The notes under the pieces were generated by a model. The model did not search any database and was not told the DNA's origin. It saw only the letters and a list, made by a program, of their open reading frames with translations. A program made the translations under genes and the position numbers. This document shows, piece by piece, positions 31,736 through 40,391 of a stretch of 41,361 nt of DNA; position 1 is the stretch's first letter; each line of letters opens with the position of its first letter. The DNA comes from an uncultured Olsenella sp. (lineage in GTDB: Bacteria; Actinomycetota; Coriobacteriia; Coriobacteriales; Atopobiaceae): the NCBI GenBank assembly GCA_949296375.1, contig CASFQX010000105.1:1-41361 (forward strand), written 5' to 3'.

Positions 31736-32269
31736 CTACGCCTGGGCGAGTCCGCGCAGGAAGCGCGCGACGGAGAGCGAGACCGGATCGTCCGTGCCCG
31801 ACGTTGCCTCCTCGGCGGCATCCGCCGCATCGTCAAAGGCATCGAGCTCGTCGTCACTGGAGGAGACCGCAACGGAGACCACGGCGAGGACGTCGGTGGG
31901 CGCCACGTTGCACAGGCCCGCGGCAAGGGCGCGCGTCACGTCATCGAGCGCCTGGTCGAAGAGGGTCCTCACGCCCTCGAGATCCAGCTCGTCCCCATCC
32001 GGGGAGGCGGCGGCGAGGCCGTCGAGCCATGCCACCCAGAACGAGACGCCCGGGTCGTCGCCGCCCAACCGCGATACGGAGAGGGACGCGTCCTCAAAGA
32101 GCTTCCTGATGGGGCCATCAGATGCCGCTACGGCAGCGCTCACCGCAGAGGCCACCTCCGTCATCGCGCGACCGCCAACTGCGTCCGCCTGGAGCAGCTC
32201 CTCCTCTGACGTGATGACGCCCATCGTTGCGTGGAAAAGCCGTACCGCAAGGTCGTCTCGTGAGACCAT
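31736..32269 (-). CDS. Hypothetical acidic protein, weakly DhaL/DAK2-like
   Basis: A 177-residue, Asp/Ala-rich, mostly helical protein. The pattern ITSEEELLQADAVGGRAM...LGGDDPGVSFWVAWLDGLAAA...ALAAGLCNVAPTDVLAVV recalls the order of conserved blocks in DhaL/DAK2 proteins, but the metal-binding DGDxG motif is missing, so I treat the likeness as a hint only. ATG 32269 with GGGAGGGAG upstream is chosen over the longer frame. It converges on the amylosucrase terminator and may be co-transcribed with the small gene upstream if the hairpin at 32343 is read through. Confidence 0.65.
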   Translation of the reverse strand: MVSRDDLAVRLFHATMGVITSEEELLQADAVGGRAMTEVASAVSAAVAASDGPIRKLFEDASLSVSRLGGDDPGVSFWVAWLDGLAAASPDGDELDLEGVRTLFDQALDDVTRALAAGLCNVAPTDVLAVVSVAVSSSDDELDAFDDAADAAEEATSGTDDPVSLSVARFLRGLAQA

Positions 32270-32342
32270 GTTGCTCCCTCCCCCTCTGCTTGATGAGATT
32301 CTAGATATGGAGAAGGCAAGAGAAGGGCTGGTCAGGTTATGC

Positions 32343-32381
32343 GGGGCCCATCGCTCGGCAAGCGGCTGAGCGATGGGCCCC
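32343..32381. terminator. 14-bp perfect hairpin
   Basis: GGGGCCCATCGCTC (32343-32356) pairs exactly with 32368-32381 around an 11-base loop, between the stop of the 43-residue gene and the DhaL-like gene. No U-run on either side. Confidence 0.65.
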
Positions 32382-32406
32382 GGTAGAGGTAAAATGCGCG
32401 TGAGGA

Positions 32407-32538
32407 CTACTCCGCGGCGGCGTCCACGCCGATCCTTTCTGCGGTGTCCTCGGTAATCCAGATGGTGTTGCGATCGCTCAAGATGAACTGGCGCGTGACA
32501 CCCGCGATGACGCGTCCTGCCTTGACTGGTGCTGCCAT
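32407..32538 (-). CDS. Small 43-residue protein
   Basis: Begins MAAPVKAGRVIAGV, continues TRQFILSDRNTIWITEDTA and ends GVDAAAE. AAGGGGG lies four bases before ATG 32538, as strong as for known genes here, and base composition by codon position is like real coding sequence (G/C at third positions). No family recognised. It follows an AT-rich promoter-like region shared with the divergent LacI gene. Confidence 0.6.
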   Translation of the reverse strand: MAAPVKAGRVIAGVTRQFILSDRNTIWITEDTAERIGVDAAAE

Positions 32539-32672
32539 ATGACCCCCTTCGATGCTCCTGCCCCAATTCTATGTGACAAAGACAGCGGGGCCTACCTTCA
32601 CGTTGGAGCTTAACGCGTGTTTGTCGCAAAAATGCACCCCGCCATGCGCTAAACTCAAGGTGGCTGAGGAGG

Positions 32673-32684
32673 TTAACGTTAACA
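32673..32684. promoter_or_regulatory. Palindromic operator at the LacI gene start
   Basis: GTTAACGTTAAC is a perfect 12-base palindrome lying between the ribosome site AGGAGG (32667-32672) and the ATG at 32684. Its AACGTT centre matches the amylosucrase sites. Repressor bound here would block its own gene. Confidence 0.6.
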
Positions 32685-33667
32685 TGGACATAAATCAGAT
32701 CGCGCAGATGGCCGGCGTCTCACGAGCGACGGTGTCGCGCTATCTCAACGACGGCTACGTGAGCCAGGAGAAGCGCGCCGCTATTCGTCGAGTGATCGAG
32801 AAGACCGGCTATGTCCCCTCCCGCCAGGCAAAGTCCCTGCGCACCGGCAAGACCAACGTCGTGGGCGTCATCATCCCCAAGATCAACTCCGCCTCGGTGA
32901 GCCGGATGGTCGCGGGCATCACCCTCATCCTGAACGAGGCCGGCTACCAGGTCCTTCTCGCCAACACAGACAACGACGCCACGCGCGAGGTTGAGTTTTT
33001 GCGCCTGTTTGCCGAGAAGAGCCAGGTGGACGGCGTCATCCTCATCGCCACTGTCATCACGCCCGAGCACCGCGAGGCCATCGCCGCCCTGCCCGTGCCC
33101 ATCGTGATGCTCGGCCAGGAGACGGACTGCTGCGCCTGCGTCTATCAGGACGACTACAAGGCCATGCACGACCTCGCCACGCTCGCGCTGCGCAACGCGC
33201 GCCGACCCGCCTACATCGGCGTCTTTGAGGACGACGTTGCCGTTGGCCAGATGCGCCGCAAGGGTTTTCTCGCCGCGTGCGCCGAGGCGGGCATCGAGGT
33301 CCCCGAGCGTGCCATGCGCATCGCCGAGTTCACCGTGGACTCCGGCTACGAGCAGGCCGAGGCACTGCTCGAGAGCTATCCCGAGCTCGACGTGATCGTT
33401 TGCGCAACAGACTCGATCGCCTACGGAGCCCACACCTGCCTGCGCGAGTACGGGCATGCCGTTCCCGAGGAGGTTGCGGTGACGGGCATGGACGACTCCG
33501 AGATCTCGCAGATCGTCACGCCCACGCTTACCACGGTGCACCTCCACTACAAGACCTCCGGAGCCGAGACCGCCAAGATGCTCGTGGGCTTCATGACCGG
33601 CGAGGAGCAGGTAGCGCGCAAGATCAAGATGAGCTACGAGGTCGTGGCGAGAAACTCCACGCGTTAG
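32684..33667 (+). CDS. scrR: LacI-family repressor, sucrose (ScrR-like)
   Basis: A 327-residue LacI regulator. N-terminal helix-turn-helix and hinge: INQIAQMAGVSRATVSRYLN and YVPSRQAKSLRTGKTNVVGV. The remaining ~270 residues are a periplasmic-binding-like sensor domain (VGVIIPKINSASVSRMVAGI; DDSEISQIVTPTLTTVHLHY). The true start is ATG 32684; the upstream frame is untranslated leader. It lies 475 bases before the sucrose PTS gene, and GAACG-type sites occur before that gene and before amylosucrase, with a related AACGTT palindrome at its own start, so it probably controls all three. The gene name is by role; the inducer is not proven. Confidence 0.87.
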   Translation: MDINQIAQMAGVSRATVSRYLNDGYVSQEKRAAIRRVIEKTGYVPSRQAKSLRTGKTNVVGVIIPKINSASVSRMVAGITLILNEAGYQVLLANTDNDATREVEFLRLFAEKSQVDGVILIATVITPEHREAIAALPVPIVMLGQETDCCACVYQDDYKAMHDLATLALRNARRPAYIGVFEDDVAVGQMRRKGFLAACAEAGIEVPERAMRIAEFTVDSGYEQAEALLESYPELDVIVCATDSIAYGAHTCLREYGHAVPEEVAVTGMDDSEISQIVTPTLTTVHLHYKTSGAETAKMLVGFMTGEEQVARKIKMSYEVVARNSTR

Positions 33668-33730
33668 CGGCAGCGCTTTCCGCCCGTGCCCGCGCTCCCA
33701 CGCGTATCCACGCCCCCATCGCCGTAAAAC

Positions 33731-33849
33731 TGACTTTTGCACGACCCGCCTTGCCGCGCAAGTGCTTTCGTTTCGCATATATGCTGGTAAACGTATTGCT
33801 TGTTGCTTTACCCACCCTGTCGGAAGCCCTTCGTTCGTGCAAAAGTCAA
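33731..33849. repeat. 119-bp element with inverted ends
   Basis: TGACTTTTGCAC at 33731-33742 and GTGCAAAAGTCA at 33838-33849 are exact inverted repeats; flanking bases extend the match to about 16. The interior is AT-richer than its surroundings and has no gene. The size and shape fit a small non-autonomous mobile element. Confidence 0.55.
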
Positions 33850-33880
33850 CTTTCCCATATGCGGGCGCGACGAAAAGGGC

Positions 33881-33960
33881 GGCGGGTGCGCATAACCTTC
33901 CGGCGGGTGCGCACAACCTCCGGGGGGCGCGCACAAACTCCGGCGGGTGCGCACAACCTA
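33881..33960. repeat. Four tandem 20-bp repeats
   Basis: The unit CGGCGGGTGCGCACAACCTC is repeated four times with a few changes (units begin near 33881, 33901, 33921 and 33941). It ends about 85 bases before the scrA promoter. It could bind a protein or result from replication slippage. Confidence 0.75.
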
Positions 33961-34046
33961 GCAGGTTTACCGGTCATGGGAGGTCATGAGAAGAGGCAGG
34001 CGAGAAGGACCACTTGGCGACAAAAACCCGCCGCTCGCAATCTCTC

Positions 34047-34107
34047 TTGACTCACCCTCTTTTCAGTTGTAAGGTGGGAACGATTCCATATGGGAACGAT
34101 TACATAT
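34047..34107 (+). promoter_or_regulatory. scrA promoter with tandem operators
   Basis: TTGACT (34047-34052) and TAAGGT (34070-34075) are 17 bases apart. Two direct 16-base sites follow without a gap: GGGAACGATTCCATAT (34076-34091) and GGGAACGATTACATAT (34092-34107). A bound repressor would cover the transcription start. GAGAGGAGA is the ribosome site for ATG 34142. Confidence 0.75.
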
Positions 34108-34141
34108 GCTAGAATCAGCTCATACGGCGAGAGGAGAAGCA

Positions 34142-36094
34142 ATGGCACTCGACTACAGGCAAGCGGCTCAAGAGATATTGGACGCCATAGGCGGACCGGG
34201 CAACGTGGTCTCGGCGGCGCACTGCGCCACGCGTCTGCGCCTCGTGCTCGCAGACGACTCGAAGGTGAACCAGGCCGCCGTGGACAACGCGACCGGCGCC
34301 AAGGGCAACTTCAAGGCCTCCGGCCAGCTGCAGGTCATCTACGGCACGGGCACGGTAAACAAGGTCTACGACGAGTTCATCGCCCTCGGCAACATCACGG
34401 CCGCCACCAAGGCGGAGGTGAAGGAGGCCGCCGCGCAGCAGCAGACCAACCCCTTCATGCGCGCGATCAAGCTCCTGGGAGACGTCTTCGTGCCCATTAT
34501 CCCGGCGATCGTGGCCTCGGGCCTGCTCCTGGGCATCATGAGCGCCCTCTCCTTCATGGATGCCAACGGCTTCATCACGCTCGCCACCGACAACGCCTGG
34601 TACCAGATTCTGAACCTCGTCTCCAACACGGCATTCACGTTCCTGCAGATCCTCATCGGCTTCTCCGCGGCCAAGGCCTTTGGCGCTAACCCCTACCTCG
34701 GCGCCGTCATCGGCATGCTCCTCATCAACCCGGGTCTGCAGAACGCCAACACCGTGGCCACCGAGGGCGTGCAGCAGACCTACGCCGTCATCCCCGGCCT
34801 CTACTCCATCGAGTGGACCGGCTACCAGGGCCATGTCATCCCCATCGTAATTGCCTGCGGAATCCTCTCCTTCATCGAGAAGCGCCTCCACAAGGTGGTC
34901 CCCGAGGCCTTCGACCTCTTCGTGACCCCGCTCGTCTCCGTTGCCGTCACCGCATACGTCACCATGCTCGCCGTCGGCCCCGTCTTCGTCTGGGCCGAGA
35001 ACGCCATCCTCGGCGGCATCCAGTTCCTGCTCACGCTGCCGCTCGGCCTGGGCTCGCTCATCATGGGCGCCCTCTACGCCCCCACCGTGGTCACCGGCAT
35101 CCACCAGATGTACACCACGATCGACCTCGGCCAGATTGCCACGTACGGCGTGACCTTCTGGCTGCCCCTCGCCTCCGCCGCCAACATCGGCCAGGCCGGC
35201 GCCGCGCTCGCCGTGGCCCTCAAGACCAAGGACGTCAAGGTTCGCTCGCTCGCCCTCCCCTCCTCGCTCTCCGCGTTCATGGGCATCACCGAGCCCGCCA
35301 TCTTCGGCGTCAACCTGCGCTTCTTCAAGCCCTTCGTGGCCGGATGCATCGGCGGTGGCCTGGGCGCCATGGTCGCCTCCATCATGGGGCTCGCCGCGGC
35401 GGGCACCGGCGTCACCGGCATCTTTGGCATCCTGCTCTGCCTCAACCAGCCCGTGCAGTACGTGATCATGTTCGCCGTCTCCGGCATCGTGGCCTTCGCC
35501 ATCTCCTACGCGCTCTACAAGGACCCGGAGACGGCTGGCGAGAAGGACGCCCAGCCCGCGTCGGCTCCCGTCAGCACCGCCTCCCCCAAGCTCGCCGCTG
35601 CGCCCGCAACCCCTGAGGCCAACGGCGCCGAGAAGACCACCAAGCCCGAGGTCCTTCTCGCACCGCTCGCCGGTACCGCGATCAAGATGACCGAGGTCCC
35701 CGACCCCGTCTTTGCGAGCGAGGCCATGGGCACCGGTGCTGCCGTGCGCCCCACCGTGGGCAAGCTCTACGCCCCCGCCGCGGGAACCGTCACCGCCCTC
35801 ACGGAGACCGGTCACGCTCTGGGCATGACAACCAGCGCGGGCGCCGAGGTCCTCATGCACATCGGCGTGGACACCGTGACCCTCGAGGGCAAGCCGTTCA
35901 CCGCGCACGTTACCGTGGGCGATCACGTTGAGGCCGGCCAGCTCCTCATGGACATCGACCTCGACGCCATCCGCGCCGCCGGCCTCGACCCCGTGACCGC
36001 CGTCATCGTCACCAACTCGGACGCCTACACTAAGGTCACGCCGCATGTGGACGCCGCCGTGCGCCCCGGAGAGCCGCTCGTCGAGCTGTCCTAG
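34142..36094 (+). CDS. scrA: Sucrose-specific PTS permease, EIIBCA
   Basis: A 650-residue three-domain permease. EIIB is residues 1-85 with phospho-Cys28 (AAHCATRLRL); EIIC spans about 105-460 with ten or so helices and ITEPAIFGVNLRF, a mark of the glucose/sucrose superfamily; a Pro/Ala-rich linker (470-515) leads to a C-terminal EIIA with phospho-His573 (VLMHIGVDTV). It imports sucrose as sucrose-6-phosphate. Paired with a GH32 hydrolase 79 bases downstream. Trehalose or beta-glucoside specificity is less likely given scrB. ATG 34142 is preferred over an upstream in-frame codon lying in the operator. Confidence 0.9.
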   Translation: MALDYRQAAQEILDAIGGPGNVVSAAHCATRLRLVLADDSKVNQAAVDNATGAKGNFKASGQLQVIYGTGTVNKVYDEFIALGNITAATKAEVKEAAAQQQTNPFMRAIKLLGDVFVPIIPAIVASGLLLGIMSALSFMDANGFITLATDNAWYQILNLVSNTAFTFLQILIGFSAAKAFGANPYLGAVIGMLLINPGLQNANTVATEGVQQTYAVIPGLYSIEWTGYQGHVIPIVIACGILSFIEKRLHKVVPEAFDLFVTPLVSVAVTAYVTMLAVGPVFVWAENAILGGIQFLLTLPLGLGSLIMGALYAPTVVTGIHQMYTTIDLGQIATYGVTFWLPLASAANIGQAGAALAVALKTKDVKVRSLALPSSLSAFMGITEPAIFGVNLRFFKPFVAGCIGGGLGAMVASIMGLAAAGTGVTGIFGILLCLNQPVQYVIMFAVSGIVAFAISYALYKDPETAGEKDAQPASAPVSTASPKLAAAPATPEANGAEKTTKPEVLLAPLAGTAIKMTEVPDPVFASEAMGTGAAVRPTVGKLYAPAAGTVTALTETGHALGMTTSAGAEVLMHIGVDTVTLEGKPFTAHVTVGDHVEAGQLLMDIDLDAIRAAGLDPVTAVIVTNSDAYTKVTPHVDAAVRPGEPLVELS

Positions 36095-36127
36095 ACGGCA
36101 GGCGCAATCAACCGTCCCTCCTTCCCC

Positions 36128-36154
36128 GGGGCGGTCCTGCCGAGGGACCGCCCC
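36128..36154 (+). other. Intercistronic hairpin between scrA and scrB
   Basis: GGGGCGGTCC (36128-36137) pairs with GGACCGCCCC (36145-36154), loop of seven. No U-run, so it may protect the scrA mRNA end or set the expression ratio. Confidence 0.6.
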
Positions 36155-36173
36155 CCAACGCTTGGGAGACCCC

Positions 36174-37583
36174 ATGTCACACGACCCCTGGAGAATGGGC
36201 TTTCACCTCATGCCGCCCGTTGGCTGGTTGAACGACCCCAACGGCCTCTGCCAGCTGGGCGGCACCTATCACGTGTTCCATCAGTACAGCCCCGACTGGC
36301 CCGCGCCCGACGCGCCGCGCGGCTGGGGCCACTTCACGAGCGATGACCTTATCCACTGGAGGTCCGGCGGGCGGGCGTTTGCCATCGCGCCGGACACCCC
36401 CGACGAGGCGAGCGGCTCCTACTCGGGCTGCGCCGTCCCCGTCCCAGGCGGCGCGCGCCTCTACTACACCGGCAACGTCAAGGAGGCCGGCAACTACGAC
36501 TACGTGCGCAGCGGCCGCCGTGCGGCCCAGATCCTCATCGAGGCCACGGCAGACGCCGACGCCCCAGGCGGCCTTGCGCTCGGCGAGAAGAACGTGCTGC
36601 TGAGAAACGCCGACTACCCTGCGTTCTGCTCGTGCCACGTCCGCGACCCCAAGGTCTGGCGCGAGGACGATGCCTGGTGGATGATCCTGGGTGCGCGCGA
36701 CCTGAGCGACGAGGGCCTGGTGCTCATGCTGCGCTCAGACGACGGCCTTGCCTGGGAGAACGCCGGTGTCGTGCGCACAGACGAGCCGCTGGGATTCATG
36801 TGGGAGTGCCCCGACCGAGTGGCGCTCTGCGGTCGCGAATGGCTCTCCATCTGCCCGCAGGGGATGCAGGACCGGCCCTGGTCGGACGGCCTGCGCGACG
36901 TGGCCGGTTACCTGCCCGTGCCTGCCGGCGAGAAGATCGGCGCGGAGGGCGGGCTCACGCTGGGCGAGGACACCTTCCGCCTCTGGGACCACGGCTTTGA
37001 CTTCTACGCGCCGCAGAGCTTTGTCGACGAGTCCGGCCGGACGATCATGTTTGGCTGGATGGGCATGCCGGAGGCGCCCTACGAGAGCGCGCCGGACGGC
37101 ATGAGCTGGTGCCACTGCCTCACGGTGCCGCGCGAGGTCACGGCCGGGGCGGGCGGGGCGCTCCTCCAGCGGCCGGTGGCAGAGCTCGAGGCGCTGCGCG
37201 GCGCGCGGCACGAGCTCGCGGCGGGCGGGATGCTCGAGCTGGCCGAGCACCGTGCCGACGTCCTTCTCGCCGGCGCGGGGCGCGCGGGCTCCCTCGTGCT
37301 CGACGACGCGCTTGCGATAAGCTGGGAGGACGGCACCGTGCGCCTGACGTTTGCGGACGATCGCGTGGGCTGCGGCCGCGACGAGCGCGCGGCATCCGTG
37401 GACGCGGTGCGCGACCTGCGCGTTCTTGTCGACAGCTCCGCCGTGGAGGTCTTCGTGAACGGCGGCGAGCTCGCGCTTGCCACGCGCTGGTTCCCGCGCT
37501 CCGAGCGCCTCACGCTCGTGCAAAGGGGACAGGCACTTTTGCACATCTGGGAGATGGGCGACGGCATGGCGGGCACGTACTGA
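36174..37583 (+). CDS. scrB: Sucrose-6-phosphate hydrolase (GH32)
   Basis: A 469-residue GH32 enzyme that splits sucrose-6-phosphate into glucose-6-phosphate and fructose. Nucleophile Asp21 in WLNDPNG, stabiliser in HVRDPKVW and acid/base Glu211 in MWECPD are all present; the C-terminal beta-sandwich includes VDSSAVEVFVN. ATG 36174 has GGGAGA upstream. Near the C-terminus the coding sequence contains a GGGGACAGG-core palindrome (37518-37544) encoding VQRGQALLH. Confidence 0.92.
   Translation: MSHDPWRMGFHLMPPVGWLNDPNGLCQLGGTYHVFHQYSPDWPAPDAPRGWGHFTSDDLIHWRSGGRAFAIAPDTPDEASGSYSGCAVPVPGGARLYYTGNVKEAGNYDYVRSGRRAAQILIEATADADAPGGLALGEKNVLLRNADYPAFCSCHVRDPKVWREDDAWWMILGARDLSDEGLVLMLRSDDGLAWENAGVVRTDEPLGFMWECPDRVALCGREWLSICPQGMQDRPWSDGLRDVAGYLPVPAGEKIGAEGGLTLGEDTFRLWDHGFDFYAPQSFVDESGRTIMFGWMGMPEAPYESAPDGMSWCHCLTVPREVTAGAGGALLQRPVAELEALRGARHELAAGGMLELAEHRADVLLAGAGRAGSLVLDDALAISWEDGTVRLTFADDRVGCGRDERAASVDAVRDLRVLVDSSAVEVFVNGGELALATRWFPRSERLTLVQRGQALLHIWEMGDGMAGTY
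37518..37544. repeat. GGGGACAGG palindrome inside scrB
   Basis: GTGCAAA and TTTGCAC arms enclose a GGGGACAGGCACT core. It is in frame and adds about nine residues. Same core as the intergenic palindromes, but arms are unlike the others. Confidence 0.65.
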
Positions 37584-37595
37584 TCAGGTTTTTCC

Positions 37596-37624
37596 TTGAC
37601 ACCTCCCAGATTTGATGTAACAAT
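37596..37624 (+). promoter_or_regulatory. Strong promoter after scrB
   Basis: TTGACA (37596-37601), then a 16- to 17-base spacer and TAACAAT (37618-37624). This is among the best sigma-70-type matches in the window, and lies 13 bases after the scrB stop. Confidence 0.65.
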
Positions 37625-37674
37625 CTCATCGTCTAAAAACGCGTGGACTTTTCTGGACGATTTGTCACCTTTTC

Positions 37675-37710
37675 GCCACGCAACCGAGCAGTCGGTTGCG
37701 TGGCTTTTTT
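37675..37710 (+). terminator. Leader terminator, possible attenuator or small RNA end
   Basis: GCCACGCAACCGA (37675-37687) pairs exactly with TCGGTTGCGTGGC (37692-37704), then TTTTTT. It ends a transcript of about 80 bases from the promoter just upstream. GCGTGG at 37641 could pair with the left arm (CCACGC) and prevent the terminator. Confidence 0.85.
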
Positions 37711-37828
37711 CGTCTCGGCAGCAGGTGCCGCAAGCACCGCCAGAAGACCGGACGAGCCCCACCTTCCGACTGCAGGGAACAGACGCACGAGGCGTGCGTC
37801 TGCGAGACAGCGGACGGAAGGGAGCATG

Positions 37829-38809
37829 ATGGCAGGAACGGACACAATCAAGCAGCAGGGCACCGGGGCAGGAGCCACGGGCGCGGGGCAGGCCAAGGCG
37901 GCGCTCCAGGTCTTTGCGGGCGGCGCCTGCTACGGTGCCATGGCCACGACCTACAAGCTCGCCTACGCCGCGGGCTTCACCTCGGCGCAGGTAGTGGCGA
38001 GCCAGGCGTGGTTCGGCTGCCTCTTCTTCGCCCTCGCCACGCTCGCGGGCCACGCGCTCGGGCACCGCTGGCAGCGCGTGGGCTGGAAGCTCGCCCTCAA
38101 GCTCATGGGCTTGGGAGCCCTCACCTGCCTCACCTCGATCCTCTACTGCTACGCCATGAGCGTGCTGCCCGCCCCGGTGGCGCTCACGCTCCTCTTCCAG
38201 TTCACGTGGCTGGGGCTCGTGTGGCAGACCATCATGACGCGCCGGCTGCCGAGGCCCCTCCAGGTGGTCTCCGCCCTGGTCATCGTCTTCGGGACGGTGT
38301 TCGCGAGCGGCGTCTACAAGACCGGCATCGCCGGGTACGACCCCGCGGCCCTGCTCTGCGCGCTGGGAGCGGCCGTGTCCTGCTCCCTCTTCGTCACCCT
38401 CTCCGGCAAGGTCGAGGCCCCCTGCTCGTCCGAGCAGCGCGGCGTCATCGTGTGCGCGGGCTCCGTGGTCATGTCGCTCACGGTGTGCCCGGACTACGTC
38501 GTCTCGGGCGTCCTCGCCCAGGGCATCCTGCCCTTTGCCGTCATCGCCGGCTTCTTCGGCCTGCTCTGCCCGGTCCTGCTCTTCGGCATGGGCTCGCCGC
38601 ACCTGCCCGCGGGCCTCTCCACCGTCATGGCCGCCGCGGAGCTCCCCGCCGGCCTGCTCATCGCCATGATCGTCCTCGGCGAGCCGCTCGGCGTCGTCGA
38701 GTGGCTGGGCGTCGCCATCATCCTCGCCGGAGTGTGCCTGGCGCAGGTCCCCTCCCTGCTCGGAGGCTGGGAGACACGTCGCGCCGCCGCGGGACAAGCC
38801 GTCAGCTAG
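37829..38809 (+). CDS. DMT-superfamily permease (EamA-like)
   Basis: A 326-residue protein with about ten membrane helices in two EamA-like halves. First half: AGGACYGAMATTYKLAYAAG...VASQAWFGCLFFAL; second half: GVIVCAGSVVMSL...GLSTVMAAAELPAGLLIAMI. ATG 37829 gives better spacing to GGAAGGGAG than ATG 37826. Usually exporters of amino acids or metabolites; the place between sucrose and beta-glucoside genes may be incidental. Expression may depend on passing the leader terminator at 37675-37710. Confidence 0.83.
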   Translation: MAGTDTIKQQGTGAGATGAGQAKAALQVFAGGACYGAMATTYKLAYAAGFTSAQVVASQAWFGCLFFALATLAGHALGHRWQRVGWKLALKLMGLGALTCLTSILYCYAMSVLPAPVALTLLFQFTWLGLVWQTIMTRRLPRPLQVVSALVIVFGTVFASGVYKTGIAGYDPAALLCALGAAVSCSLFVTLSGKVEAPCSSEQRGVIVCAGSVVMSLTVCPDYVVSGVLAQGILPFAVIAGFFGLLCPVLLFGMGSPHLPAGLSTVMAAAELPAGLLIAMIVLGEPLGVVEWLGVAIILAGVCLAQVPSLLGGWETRRAAAGQAVS

Positions 38810-40360
<1,551 letters not shown>

Positions 40361-40391
40361 CCGCCCGGGCAACATCCCTAAGGAGAGACTC

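Noticed and set aside
34142-36094. Trehalose- or beta-glucoside-specific PTS
   Set aside because: The adjacent GH32 gene and LacI operators favour sucrose; a separate beta-glucoside permease is at 40392.
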